Shown: positions 34,201 to 46,700, counted from the first letter of the stretch. The stretch: 64,000 nucleotides of DNA from Capniomyces stellatus (GCA_001661515.1 LUVW01000011.1:10322-74321), one strand, 5' to 3'. Numbers and translations are program-made. The notes: generated by a model from the sequence alone, not told the origin.

Positions 34201-34515
34201 AGTACAATCAGCTTGTTGATTGGATACCGATAGACATAATAAATCAAGGCGGATAGCAAGAATTGAGAGAAGCTGGAATTCAAATAGAAGAGAAATACAT
34301 TCGAAAGTCGAAAGTGTGTAAAGATAATAGAGCAAAACAAGATCTCAATGTACCGATAGCCGTATATTTTTTTTTATATTCAAGTTTTGAAGCGAACAGA
34401 GAATTAAATAGAAATAAGCGAATAGTAGAAAGAATACAGCAGGGCTGAATTTATTTTATTGGGGTAGCGAAGATAAAGAAACTAGATACAAGTAAATAGC
34501 AGACAAGAAAAAGGA
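31213..34515. other. long intergenic region, no gene seen
   Basis: 3.3 kb. It holds a palindromic/tandem stretch of gctaatgttaaa-like units (about 31690-31800) and a degenerate 17-bp purine-rich repeat (about 32710-32800). The last kilobase before the Rax1-like gene is strongly purine-skewed on the plus strand. No convincing gene. Confidence 0.5.
31736..31798. repeat. 12-bp tandem repeat, imperfect
   Basis: Four to five units of taaagctaatgt beside an AT-rich partly self-complementary stretch (ttagcgttaatattaac). Confidence 0.7.
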
Positions 34516-36735
34516 ATGAATAAACAGAACAATGGTGGAAGTGGAGGTGGTGGAGGGGAGCAAATGGGTCAAGGGTTTGGGTATATTGATTTGAGCAACT
34601 ATACCTCGGATAGATCTCGGCATCAGGAGCTGAATAACAATAGCGAAGTGGACCAAGAAGCGATACTACTGGCAAAGATGGTGGTTGCAGATTTGGATGG
34701 AGAAATAGAGACACAGAATAGAGAGAATAACGGGAATTTGGGGGGAGATGGGCTGTCGTCTTCGGCGAGCAGTGTTAGTGGGGCCAACGAGGAGTACGAT
34801 AGGGGGTCATTCTACGACAACGGCTCGGTTACGCAGTTTTTCGATACGAGGCTTTGGAGGAGAATATCGAAAACGCTGCCAACATCAGTAAGGGATCCTT
34901 TGGACTTCAACGAGTTGGAGAGGGACGAGAAGGAGCGGGTCAAGATTAGGGGGAAGGGAGGCAAAGGGGGGCCTATGGGGCATGAAGGGGGGTCGGAAAG
35001 CAGCCTGGTTGGACATGGGAGAATTGAGTACAACAACAAGGTTGGAAAACCGATAGGGTTGAATATGAACAGGGTGATGAATGGGGGAAGGGGAGAGTTT
35101 GGAGATATAGAGAAGGGGGTTGGGGGGAACATGCTGGAGAATGGGCGGATTGTTCCAGGAGGGCTTACAGAGCAAGACTGGATATATCTGCAGGACCACA
35201 ACTTGCGGCATGGAGGACTACCAACGCTGGAGCAGGTACTCCGAAGAAAAACGTATGCACCGCTTTCGCTGCGAGACTTTGCGGTTCATTGTTCAGTGAG
35301 GCAGCCAGAAGCAAGGAAGTGGCTGGAGTTCTATATGGCAGCAGTGACACACGAAAAGATGTGTATTTCGTACCTGGGCAAGCAGCGAAACCTGGGCAAA
35401 TCGCTTCGGCCAAGAGACAAAAACTCGCAGAAAAGATCAGAGAAGAGGGGCGAGTACAATGACGGAGACAGCTCGCACTCAGGGTCAGAGAAGGGGTATG
35501 GAGGAGAACACGGGGGAACTGGCAAGATAAGAGGCGGCAGAAGAAGCAAGGCAAAGAGCGGAAGAAGAAACCTGTCAAGCGAAGAGCAAAAGGCCATTAT
35601 GAAGGAAGCGCTTCAGATCCAAAGCGCAGCCGAGTCGATTTTCCTGAGGTATTTCCGGGCAGCGCTGATCCCAAACAGCCAGAACGAGTGGGGAGACTCC
35701 AGCAAGGATATAGGGTGGCAGAGCCCAGGAGTCGGTGGGGGAGGAGGAGGAGGAGCAGGTGTAGGTGTAGGTGTAGGTGTAGGAGGAAGAGGAAGAGGTG
35801 GGTCGGAAAAGGGGAGAATGGACGAAAGCAAATCAAGAGGCGGGTTCCAGAGTCTTAGCGGAATAAAGCGGATGTTTAAGCAGCCAATAGAAACGCTGTC
35901 AAATGCACTAGCAGTAGGCGGGAAGCCAACAGTGAGGCTAGGACCAAACGGCCAAGATCCAAATGCACGGTTTATCCACATGGCAGACCCAGACAGCAGC
36001 TCAAGTAACAATGTAAGAGGAGGAGGAGGAGGAGGAGGAGGACAACTTCCATATGGATTTGGAATGGAGGGCGGGGATGGAATGAATTCAAATATGGGCA
36101 ACAAACGGTCTTCATACAAGAAACAAATCATATACTACATGCCATGGCCTCCAGAGATTCTGTCGAAGATCGAGATGCAGTTGTCAAGAGGAAATGCAAG
36201 CCTGGATCCACACCTGTTTTCTGAAGCAATCATGTATGCCTATGAGATCCTCGACGTGTACTACTTTACTGTCTTTTTGAGGGAGGGCACATCCAGAAAC
36301 GTCGCCCACGCACACGGCGTAATCCGCGTTGCCCTGGCCTGTCTACTCCTGCTCTTCGGGTTCACCTACCCACTGTCTCTCATTCTGATGGACTCCAACC
36401 CAATCACTCAGCGCATGTGGTGCATCATTCCCCTCATCGTTGGGTGGTGGAACATGGGTGTTGGGTTTAGCGGCGTTGACATCCTCCTGAGTCTCACCAG
36501 CAAGTATCAGTCACCAATGCCCAAAACCCAGACCGGGAAAAGTGGTGGCGGGTTTGGGTACCGGGGAACCAGCTGGAAAAACGCCTGGTTCTCAACAAGA
36601 GACAGCATTGACCCAACTGCATCCAAAATGGTCTACATCAACAGCCTCAAATGGTTTGGTATAAGCATGCTCTTTGCCCTAATCTCCTGTCTTATTCTCT
36701 GCCTAGTCCCAGGAACCATTCTTTACACCAACTAA
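34516..36735 (+). CDS. RAX1: Rax1-like RGS-domain membrane protein
   Basis: 739 aa, no introns. The long Gly/Asn-rich N-terminal part is low complexity. An RGS-type helical domain spans about residues 245-580 (LPTLEQVLRRKTYAPLS, RDFAVHCSV, ARKWLEFYMAAV, then SAESIFLRYF, and SEAIMYAYEILDVYYF at the end). It is split by two large Ser/Gly-rich insertions, including GVGVGVGV and an eight-Gly run. Three membrane segments follow (VALACLLLLFGFTYPLSLIL, IIPLIVGWWNMGVGF, ISMLFALISCLILCLVPG). This layout matches yeast Rax1, which marks bud-site/pole positions at the plasma membrane. Family assignment is by layout and motif; pole-marking function is inferred. Confidence 0.8.
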   Translation: MNKQNNGGSGGGGGEQMGQGFGYIDLSNYTSDRSRHQELNNNSEVDQEAILLAKMVVADLDGEIETQNRENNGNLGGDGLSSSASSVSGANEEYDRGSFYDNGSVTQFFDTRLWRRISKTLPTSVRDPLDFNELERDEKERVKIRGKGGKGGPMGHEGGSESSLVGHGRIEYNNKVGKPIGLNMNRVMNGGRGEFGDIEKGVGGNMLENGRIVPGGLTEQDWIYLQDHNLRHGGLPTLEQVLRRKTYAPLSLRDFAVHCSVRQPEARKWLEFYMAAVTHEKMCISYLGKQRNLGKSLRPRDKNSQKRSEKRGEYNDGDSSHSGSEKGYGGEHGGTGKIRGGRRSKAKSGRRNLSSEEQKAIMKEALQIQSAAESIFLRYFRAALIPNSQNEWGDSSKDIGWQSPGVGGGGGGGAGVGVGVGVGGRGRGGSEKGRMDESKSRGGFQSLSGIKRMFKQPIETLSNALAVGGKPTVRLGPNGQDPNARFIHMADPDSSSSNNVRGGGGGGGGQLPYGFGMEGGDGMNSNMGNKRSSYKKQIIYYMPWPPEILSKIEMQLSRGNASLDPHLFSEAIMYAYEILDVYYFTVFLREGTSRNVAHAHGVIRVALACLLLLFGFTYPLSLILMDSNPITQRMWCIIPLIVGWWNMGVGFSGVDILLSLTSKYQSPMPKTQTGKSGGGFGYRGTSWKNAWFSTRDSIDPTASKMVYINSLKWFGISMLFALISCLILCLVPGTILYTN

Positions 36736-36804
36736 TCTCAACGCCTGTTTTTTTATTTCCATTTATATTTATATTTCTATCTCTATTTCTATTACCATTA
36801 TTTA

Positions 36805-36857
36805 CCCCCCCCCCCCCCNNNNNNNNNNNNNNNNNNNNNNNNNCCCCCCCCCCCCCC
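36805..36857. repeat. poly-C tract broken by a 25-N gap
   Basis: C14, then N at 36819-36843, then C14. The homopolymer lies between the convergent Rax1-like and potassium channel genes and clearly stopped the assembly. Its true length is unknown. Confidence 0.95.
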
Positions 36858-37061
36858 TTTTTTTTACTCTTATAGCTTTAATCACAATTTTACTCTTAAT
36901 ATTACTCATGATCCTACTCACGGTTTTAATCCCATTTATATTTGTCTGGTTTATTAATAACAGAATACACATACTAATCCATATTTACCAATAATACTGC
37001 CTCCAACTGCTCATTTAAACTCAAATATATACATATTTAAATATAGTAAGGCTGCGAGTAA

Positions 37062-39451
37062 TCATGACTCTTTGGGCAAAGAGCTGGCTGTCAATTTGGC
37101 AACTTGGTCCAGTTTGTCCAGTCTGTCCAACAGCAAAAGATGCAGCTCCTCAATCCTAGCAAACTCTCGGGCTAAATCTGCGCGGATCTTTGACCTCAGC
37201 CTACGGTCGCGCCTTTTGTTTTGCTGCCTCCTTCGAGTGGCTTTTTCAACCATAGGACTGCATGACAACGGCTTGGCTATCGACACACGCTTGCTTAGGC
37301 CTTCTATATGGAGGATGTTTGTATTGTTGTTTTTGTTGTTGTTGTTGTTGTGTGGGTACTCGTCCAAGTCGGCTGTGTTTCGGCGCGAGTTTTGCTGCGA
37401 ATGCGAGTTTGACGATACTGGCGCGTACCTTGTGTGTAGCTTGCTGGTGCCCATGTTGAATAGCTCGTATGTCTCAATGTTGCTTGCTTGGCTGTTGCGT
37501 GTGCGGTCTGGTTGGTTGATGTCCATCGAAATGGCCTGTGAGTGCTGTGAGTGCCGTGAGTGCTGTGATTGGCTATGACTATCTTCCACATTTTCGGCCG
37601 CCTTTCTGGCCTGGTATCGCCGAGCCTTCTCCCAGACCTTGGTAAAACTGCGGCCAACAATAATAGACGGCAGGGCAATGAGCAGAATTCCGCACAGCAT
37701 AGCAGGAACGCTGAGCAGCTTCCCAATCCATGTCAGCGGCACCATATCCCCATACCCTGTCGTGGTCAGCGTCACAATCATGTACCACGCAGCATTCGGA
37801 ATGCTGTTGAACTGGCTTGGCTCGCCGTCCTTGGTGAGAAAAACCTGCTTCTCGATGTTCCATGTGCCACGCTCAACAAAGTACAATAACATGCTGAACA
37901 CCAGAACCGTGATCATGATCAGAAACAATAACGCAAGCAAAGAGTTCTTTGACCGCCTCACTGCAACCATCAACACCTCAATCGACAGCTGCAGTAACGA
38001 CGTGTATTTATACGCACTGAACGTTCGGAATATCCTGAACACTCGGAGAATCGAAAACCGGTACTGGTACGACCCTTCGCCCCCAAATAACAGGTTCACG
38101 TAAAACGGAAATATTGCCAGAAAATCTATTATTGTAAGTGGCGCTACATTTTTTTCATAATAATAATAAAAATAAAGGTAAAGATCAGATTCATAACCCG
38201 TTATTAGTATGCTTTTATACCTTCTTTCTCTTTCTTTTTCTTTACTTTTTCTTTTCTATTATACATTATATATCACCTATTTATACTATTCCCTCAAGTT
38301 ACATTTTATAAACTTCCATAGAAACTCCATCCTTGAACTATGGACCACTACTCTTGACACAAACTCTACTGTAAACACCATCACTATAAAGTACTCTGCA
38401 ACCATCAACATCCCACCTCCATGCGCCGCCCGGATCGTTGGAACCGTTTCTATTGTTGACAATATTGCCCCAAACACTATAAGTATCGTCAACGTTACAC
38501 TCAAAACGAACGCGCTTCTGCTTGATCTTGGATCGTACAACAGCAAGTATAGCTTTTTTCTCCATATTTCCTAATTTCATCATTTTTCACCTGTCAGTTT
38601 TCGTGTTTTATTATTAGTGACAAGCCAGCCGCTATATCATACTTGTTCGTGTCACCATGTACAATATACACCCATATTTGCCTTACCTTCATCGAGTTGA
38701 TTTCATAGTATCGACCATGTCCAAGCCTTGCCCTCAGATGCTCTCCATCAGCTCTACCCGACAGACCTCTTTCCTCAGAAATCCCCCTTAACTCCTTAAT
38801 ATCCACATCCATACTACTTTCATCACTACTAAACAGAGCACTACTTTTCCGACGAAAACGCTTGTTTCTGTAGTGCCTCATTCTCTTTTCTCCTTCCTCC
38901 TCATCATCATACTCGCTCAGGCCACTCATATCGCTATCACTGTCACTGATCCCACTGCTGTTATCATACCCTCTGCCAGCCCGCTCTTTCACTCTATTTG
39001 ACACTCCTTCTTTGCTCCTATACCCGTCAAACTCCACTTGCCCAGCAACACCTCCAGACCCCAATCCCTTATCTCTCAACAACCTGCTCTTCGCTTGGCT
39101 GTCACCCCCATTGTATCTATTTCCGTTATTACTATCGCTACTATATTTCCTTAATTTACTTTGCCCACCCCATCTTCCTTGTGCCTCTTTAGATCCCCCA
39201 CCTACTCCAGAAGCAGGCCCCACTCCTCGACCCGTTACCCCACCACTCTGTTTCATCTCATTCTCTTTTGATTTCCCTGCCAAAGTTCTCCTACTCGCTA
39301 CCAAATCATCCCCATCTCCTATTGCTCCTTTATTCTCTTCCCCAAAGCTCCAACTCGTTCTACCCGCCCCACTTTCTGGAGCTTTGCTTGATGTTTTTGC
39401 TTCCCCGTTTATTTTTCTTGGTTTTTTATTTACTTCGTTCCCATTATTCAT
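37062..39451 (-). CDS. voltage-gated potassium channel (Kv-type), three exons
   Basis: Exons 39451-38687, 38570-38303 and 38143-37062 join in frame (GTAAGG/ATTAG and GTAACT/GTAG) into 704 aa. About 255 N-terminal residues are disordered and acidic/basic, with no T1 tetramerisation domain. S1-S3 follow (FVLSVTLTILIVFGAIL; AEYFIVMVFTVEFVSR; SPLTIIDFLAIFPFYV). S4 has arginines spaced RFSILRVFRIFR. S5, then the pore with TTTGYGD, the K+ selectivity filter. S6 reads ALPSIIVG where animal Kv channels have a PVP hinge. The C-terminal tail is Ser/Gln-rich and ends in a coiled segment (LLLLDRLDKLDQVAKL). It probably sits in the plasma membrane and sets membrane potential. Such channels are rare in Dikarya. 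Confidence 0.92.
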
Positions 39452-41117
39452 TTTTGGCTTTTGGTTTTACTAGTATGTCCCTCTTGCTCCTATATTCTTG
39501 CTCTTATGCTTTTGCTCTTATGTTCTTGCTCTTTGCTCCTGCTTCTTCTCTTTTTTTCTCTGTGGTGCCGTTTCTACACACTCACCTTTGTATTTCTGTT
39601 TCGCCTCGATGAAAAAGTTTTGGTATGAACAAGAAACAAAACTAATAATGAAGCACAATAAATGAATAAAGTTGCTACCTAGTACAATGTAAATGTATAA
39701 TACAAAAGTAGCATTTACGTATTGTTGTTGTTGTTTTAAACCTTGGCTAGTAGTCTGTTTTGTTATTTCTTTTACTTTTTCGTGTTTTTGTCCCGTGTTT
39801 TCATTCAACTAGTTCTATTTAAAAAGTGTTAAAGAAAAAAAAATCACTTTTTACCATTTTTTTTATGAATATTTGCTCTTTGCCCATTTGACGATTCTCT
39901 AAAAAAATCCTTAATATCGCATCAACATCAAATAACTCGTTGATTAGATTAAACAAGCCTTAAGTGTATTGCATTGCTTAATTTTACTTGCCAATTATCC
40001 ATTTCATTTAATCTAGTCTCCCGTTGCTGATTCTTGTTGTCCAACTCCGACTTTTAATTTACAAAAATTAATATCGATTTATATTAAATCTGTCTTGGCT
40101 TCCTTCAGAATTTTCTTTTTTTTTTTTTTTTGAAACTGCAAGGTCGACATTGGTATTAAATAATACAACCGCATTGACAATAACAAAGCGGTCAACTTCG
40201 CTTGCCATTTCTCACCTACTAGACAACTTTCCAAACATTATTTTAATCTTCAACCTTGCGCTCATTACTTTGTGCACTCTTTGAAACATCCATTCTGAGT
40301 GTTAATATAAATTTATTGCCTTTAGCGACTTTTATGGAAAAGGACAGCTGCTATCGACAATCATTATCCTCATTAGCGACAGCCTAACAGTCGGGTATAT
40401 CGCCACGCCTTGGGGTATAAAATGTCCTTGATCTTCTCCGCTTTATTGCAAGAACTGGATCACAACACTGCCATAATCTGTCAATCGTATATCAAAAGAA
40501 GACAACTGAGCAAAAATGCATCAATATATATATATGTATCCCTTGCCAAACATGTCGTATATACAACAAGCTAATTGGTGCTCGGCTAGTCCACTAAAAT
40601 GTATTTGTTTGCAAGTTAACAATTTTTTGCTAATCGATTTTCCATAATCTTATTGGGCGGAAAAGCAAAGTCAAACAGCACTTGGAAAACGAGGCTGGTT
40701 TCCAATGGTATACAGAATCCTCGATTATCATCCAATTTAATCTATCTTGCAATGCTATGCTATTAATGATCTGAAATATAAAAGCCAACTTTCTGATATG
40801 GTTTGATTAAAAGTCTGATCTGTAGAGCAGGTTTACACACCAAAATAAATGAAAAGCTTATTTTCTAAAAACACATACTTAGCAATTGTGGCAATGTATC
40901 TCACACTCATGAGTCACAATATTCGTATACATATATATATATAGCACATTTGCGTTGCCCAGCGACTTTCTGTCCTGCTCTAATATCTAATTGCCTGATA
41001 CTCATCAATCAAATACTATATACACCTTATAATTTAAGTAAAGCTTGTTATAATTTTTTAATAAGCTAACCTCGAACATAAAAAAATCACTTTAAACTGA
41101 ATATAGAAATATAAAGG
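39452..41117. other. divergent intergenic region, no gene seen
   Basis: Pyrimidine-rich leader of the channel gene (39480-39600, ttgctct-like repeats), a poly-T run near 40120, otherwise nothing recognised. Confidence 0.5.
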
Positions 41118-41651
41118 ATGAAACTAGATTATAAACTTTCAATCATTACCACATTTGTTATAGCTAGCTGTCGGTGTGCGTGTGCAGCCAGAGAAAACAA
41201 AAAAACATTGTATCCGGACGAAAGATACAACAACGAACAATACCATGGTTTCATTGACATTTTAGAACTTAAAAATAACCCCAAAGGGCATGATGGTGAT
41301 GTAGATAAAGGCGAGAACGGCAATGTAGATAGTGATGGCAATAATGGCAATAACAAAGATCAGGTAGATCAACAACATGAGCCATTGGAAAACGTTAGCC
41401 CTACTGAAACCGTTTCATTGCACAATGACCACCACGAAAGAATTGAGCTATACTCGCTAGGACCACATCTTAAAGTTGATAGGATAGGCGTAGAATTGGA
41501 GAAAACTGTTACCGACTATACCTTTGATATTGCCAATGATCAATTCACAGTCCCGGTTGTTATAAACAAGGCGAGTAATACGCATACAGCAGATGAGCAT
41601 GCCCATGAAGCCGCCGCTATACACACCAGTACAGAAGAGAATGTCGATTAG
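41118..41651 (+). CDS. small secreted acidic protein, unknown function
   Basis: 177 aa. A signal peptide (MKLDYKLSIITTFVIASC, cleavage near the CACA stretch) precedes a hydrophilic chain rich in Asp, Asn, Glu and His, with a short DGNNGN-type low-complexity part. No cysteines beyond the leader and no recognised domain. It resembles the 6002-6631 product only in being secreted and acidic. TATA-like atatatatata sequence lies about 190 bp upstream. Function unknown. Confidence 0.65.
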   Translation: MKLDYKLSIITTFVIASCRCACAARENKKTLYPDERYNNEQYHGFIDILELKNNPKGHDGDVDKGENGNVDSDGNNGNNKDQVDQQHEPLENVSPTETVSLHNDHHERIELYSLGPHLKVDRIGVELEKTVTDYTFDIANDQFTVPVVINKASNTHTADEHAHEAAAIHTSTEENVD

Positions 41652-42896
41652 TTGGTCAACTCAGATATCATGAAATTCACAAAAAGTTTAACTCAAATTT
41701 ATGTTATATATCGCACCAATACTCTTTGTTTCTATTTTTCATCACCATTGTATTGAAAACTATAGCATTCAATTGTACTCTATCTATTAATCAGTATTCG
41801 ATTACAGCTGTTTGTTTGGGGCTTTTTTAGTTGTAACTCTCAGTAACAAATATAAAATACACTCATATCTTTAAAAACATTAACCAGTTAGCTTGGCTTT
41901 TGTAATTACCATGCGATATGCATCAACGCCTGTATCATCACTAATTATAAAATAAACTTTAAACACCAAGTACAAAGGATAAATTAAATCCAGGCTAGAA
42001 GATCAGCCCACTGGGCTAGGTTATTACTCTTTTGATATGCACAAGTAAAGCCATTTCAATAATAAAAGTCGAAAAGATAACTCCATAGAAAAAAAAAGAT
42101 GTAAAAACAACTTCAAGGGTTGATCCTTCTGCTAATAAATCACATAAATCAAATCAAACTCTTATAATGGGATTGTGTGTTGTCCAGGCACTTTAAAAAA
42201 CTGAAATGCAAAGCTAATCCACCACTGATATATATTACGATATGAGAATAAACCAACGCTAACACCACGCCTTCAAAAACATCAACGGTATGAACAAGAT
42301 GCTAAAAACTAACTGGTGGATATAAATTAGAGTGTAAAATATCGAGACAAATTCCCAAATGCAATTTGTGTGAGATGATTAATACGCCTAGTTTGTCTAC
42401 TAGATACAGACAACCCATTTCAACCATCTCTTAAAATAAGCCATACCACTTTTGTTCTATCAACCGAACTCGGCATTTTAATTGTTGGAAATAGTCCCTA
42501 GGTAAGCTGAAAGTACACAATTTGAGAATCTGGTATAGGTTGTGCTATCAGATACAATCCCATTGGCAAAAAAATGTTGGGATAAGCAATAAACCTTACT
42601 CAAAGGCAGCTAATAGCTTTTGGACTATCATTACTGAAACAAAAGAGTCAGCACCACTAACTTTTCTGAAAAACTGGCCCTAAAGCACAAGTTGCCAAAA
42701 CTCGCACCATTAAAGATCTAGTAAATTATCCTCTTGGTCCATTTATTCTAGACAATTCAAGCATCCTCACTTTGCCACTTGCTTCTTCAAAGTAATCACT
42801 ATATCTTGGTACTATTTATTGCATTTTTAAAAATATCAAAACAAAAGCCAAACGCCAATATAACAGCGTAGCATAATACAACACAGTACAGAATAA
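41652..42896. other. intergenic, no gene seen
   Basis: AT-rich, stop-dense. Nothing recognised. Confidence 0.5.
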
Positions 42897-43341
42897 ACTG
42901 TTACAGTGATTGAGATCGGAGGTTCGTACACCTACAATGTTATTGCAGCAGCTGCCATGGGATTCCAGTGCCAACTACTTGGAATCAACTGTATCCGAGC
43001 ACGTGCCAGGTACAATGTATAGTACCCAGATATGGGGTGCGGAAGTAATACAACCAAACTATCTGAAAATGATTGGGAAGAGTTCAACTCGGTTATAAGA
43101 GTACACCAGAATTATGTTGAACAGCTTCCTATGGCTATTCCACCCGCCCTTCTAAGCGGTATGTACCACCCAAAAGCCTCGATATACCTTGGCTATGCTT
43201 ATATTTTTGGGCGCATCGTGCATTCCATTGGATACATCTGCTATGGACCAGCTGGTCGTATCCCTGGTGCTGTGATTCAAAATGTCTGTCATCGCTATGC
43301 TTGTATTGACGGTTGTAGGTGTTGCCAAATCCTTAAAGTAG
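42897..43341 (+). pseudogene. MGST3-like (MAPEG family) microsomal glutathione S-transferase, broken
   Basis: The frame gives a typical MGST3 layout: YNVIAAAAMGFQCQLLGIN, RARARYNV, YPDMG, then VHQNYVEQLP, GMYHPKASIYLGYAYIFGRI and YICYGPAGRIPGA. The family consists of small four-helix membrane enzymes of glutathione or leukotriene metabolism. Three lesions are visible: no in-frame ATG at the start (the preceding codon is TAA, though an acceptor-like cag could imply a missing exon), an in-frame TAG at 43020-43022 between YNV and YPD, and a one-base shift in the A-run at 43279-43282. After the shift, the expected last helix (MSVIAMLVLTVVGVAKSLK) continues to a stop at 43341. It is probably a recent pseudogene. 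Sequencing error could explain the shift but not all three. Confidence 0.8.
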
Positions 43342-43782
43342 AATCATAGCTTTAAAATATATATCATTTATTTATTTGCTTGATTTAGTAATAAAACACT
43401 TGCTGCCAGTTTACTAATAATTGAGCCAAACTTGCCATTAAAATATATAAAGTAAGCCTCAGTAAGAAATATACATTGGAAAATAAAAATATATTTAGTG
43501 GGGGATAAAATACATATAGTTGATAATAAAAAAATTAGATCCAAGCCTGGATAATTCGACCAGTAGCTTTTCTGGCGTTATTGATTTCGTAAATGAAATA
43601 ATTTCAAGAACTGTTTACCTTTTTTTTTGATTATCGAAATAGGACTTTTTGCTTTTATTGAAAGCAAGAGCTGCATTTGCTTACTTTTATCCTTTCGCAT
43701 TGAATATTCTAACGTAAAAAAGGGAAAAGGTAAAGTTAAAAGATAGAAAGGCGAAATAAAGACCAAGAGATCAATAAATATA
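43342..43782. other. intergenic, no gene seen
   Basis: Promoter region of the BRAT1-like gene. Nothing else recognised. Confidence 0.5.
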
Positions 43783-46700
43783 ATGAAAAGTAGCAAGGAT
43801 ACATCACTTGATAATGTCAGCTTATTAATAAGTTGTCTTCCAGAAATGACACCTGGGATAGTTGACGAAACGAGACACGAAAAGGTTATAACCGTACTCG
43901 AGTCTTTTTTGTTTGGAGGACATAAAAAAACCCCTGAACTTAGTGCGCAGTCTTGTAAATATAGTTTTGTCAAATGTAGTGAGAATAAAGGAAACGGTCA
44001 CATATCTGAACTCGCCGAAAAGAATGGAACAATTCAAGAACTGGAGCGTAAAATTAGCTTTTTAGAGAGTAACTCGGTTTACGATCAAGTAAAGGTAAGC
44101 ACGCTGGTACGCGGGATAGCTGTCTTAGACAAAACGAGGACAAGCGAGTGTTTAAAAAAAATCAATGAGTAGTAATAAGAGAGCCAGAACTTTCAAACTA
44201 CTGACTCAAGATAACAACTGTAAATTCAACATAGGCATGTTTAGGTCCAGAAAAAGACCACAGAGTTAGCGCAATGGCAATAAGAATACTTTGTATTTTA
44301 CTAGAGGCGTACCAAGTGGTGAAGGAGTACAAAGCAGCTAATGGGGGGAAATATGCGGATGCAAAAAGAGTCAAAACTACGTACGTGCCTACTTGGGAAC
44401 GAGTCTTTGGGCTGAAGAGGGAAATTGAAGACGATGGAATAGTTCTAGAATACGCTATTAATAGTGCGAATTCTACGCACTCTATATTGAGATATTCGGT
44501 TATAGGGCTTTTTGTGACCGCTGCTGACGACCAAACTCAGTTCAAAATGTAAATACAGACTCTTTTTTTCTCACCACAAATTCTAAACTATCATATTTAA
44601 AAGCGATTTAGTGTGTATATAAAACCCTAAATGGCGGATATAGTGGAAACGGTATTTACTCTCAGTTGGTTTATTGGCTATATACTAAAAATGGTTTGAA
44701 TTCGGCAATGCTGGTAGAATAAGTGAACGGGTGAAGTTGGAGAGCTATGTAAAAGATAGGATTGTCGATGAGAGCAGCTACGTGAGTACAAATAGCTTGA
44801 CTGATAACTTTGTGTTTTATTGGGCTGCTGGTGTGCGGCCTTTTGCGTTGAAGCGAATAGCAATACCATTGCTGGCCATTGAAGTTGGCTTAACTATGGT
44901 GTTTTTCTAGTTTTGGTGGGGGGTCAAACAAAGCGGCTATGAATAATAATTAAAAGTGTAAAAAAAAAAAAAAAACATATAGGTTAGAAAGAAGTCAGCT
45001 ATTTTGGTGGGCAAGATTATAGACAGATATGGTGAATCCGATTTGTATAGCGGCCTGAAAGCAGAGATTGGTGGATACTTGGTTGGAGCAGTTCAAAGAG
45101 TAAAAATTGACACGAATTTTGCTAAAGAGAGATGTTGTATAATGGAGTTGTTGGTCGAACTGCACATAAATCCCGCAAGCAAAGATTATGCACAGAATCT
45201 GGTAAGCCCGATTTCTAAAAACACGTCTACAAATGTGGCGGCGATTGGTGATTATTGTAAAGGCAGCTGTAAAAGAGGTATTTAGAAGAACAACTAATGT
45301 TGCTATCTGTGTGTAATCTAGGTTGAGGAGAATCTGGACAGAATTTTGATGATATTGAAACAGATAAAAGGCAATAGGATGGAGTCTGGCGTAGTCATTG
45401 ACTTAATACAGCTATATGTACAGTCCTGTACTAATAGCAAAAACAATAAAGAGACGGCCACCAATAAGAGTGATAGAACTCTCGAAGACTTGTACAAGAG
45501 CATCGTACTAGGATTGTTGGACTTGGAAAATGGAACTGGTGTGTTGGTGGCAAATAATACAATTGATGAGCAAATGCTAGTGATTGCTCTCAGATTTTTG
45601 AAAGTTATTGGACGTGCAGCACAGCCAAACATTGAGCAAATTGGGTCTAGGGAGACTTTCCAAGACTTTGGCATACTGCTTAGAAACGTTTTTAAATGTT
45701 TTTTGGCAAATTCCATCGACCTGCCGGAAATCTGTGACTTGAAGCGAGACAGAATGCACGTATTCGGCAAGGACAACTCGGCATCATATTTGAGAGTCCA
45801 GGGATTGTTTGAAAGTGTAAGTTGGACCTTCTCGAACTATAAAGTTAAAAAAAAAATTACTTGGTTTAAAAACGAAAAATAAAATAAAAGCAGAGGAACA
45901 TGTAACTCGGTCTTTGGTGCCACCTAACTATTTTTGTTTTTTACTCTTACTTTGTCCTGCTTTTTTATTTTTATCAGTTTTTAAGTGTTAACAGAGGGAA
46001 CCAGGCCAGGGCTGGTAGGGTTATGTCTGAAATAGCATCTACTCTTGGGCTATATGCGGTTGAGTTGAAGGTAACCTTAAGTCCGGGCTTTATTTCTGAC
46101 TTTAATACAATCTCAGAGACATCATCTTGCGTATAGTTGGTATCAAAGACGTAAATTGATCACCCCCTTTTTTCTTTTTGTTTCTGTATTTTTTTTGTTT
46201 TATTAAACTTTTACGAAATGTGCGTGTTGTATTGTATTGTATTGTATTTTGATTTATTAAGGACATCTCGATATTCAAGCTGCTAGTTGTTGCTATTGAA
46301 AATATAAAAATACCGCAGCAACAAAAACTACTGAACTCGTGTCTGGACTCATTTACGTACTTTGCCGACCAAGGCGGATGTTCTGTGCTGGACCCTGAAA
46401 AGTTGGTCTTGAAGGTGGGTGCCATCCAACTCATTTAGCCTAGTTCTAACTCAATTCGGTATAACTTGATATTTGATGGTCGATATGTGGCTGTATTATA
46501 CTTTATTGTATTTTAACTATCTTGGTTTGGCATGACATCGGATCTGTGGTTTCAACGCAATTTATTTAGGCAATACTGAGGATGATTGGTAGCTATAATT
46601 TCAAAATACAGCCGCTTTCTAGACTGATAAAAATATCAGTATCGCTGCTGGCCTCATCCATGTCGATGGACAATGAAGCTTTGAATATTTTTGAAAGGTC

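Noticed and set aside
34812..36131. Minus-strand Pro-rich frames up to 172 codons opposite the Rax1-like gene
   Set aside because: They arise from Gly-rich codons on the real strand.
38998..39612. Plus-strand Leu/Pro/Ser-rich frames opposite the channel N-terminus
   Set aside because: Antisense to a low-complexity coding exon and pyrimidine-rich leader.
45318..45776. 152-codon minus-strand frame
   Set aside because: Antisense to the fifth exon of the BRAT1-like gene, whose splice sites and frame are consistent.
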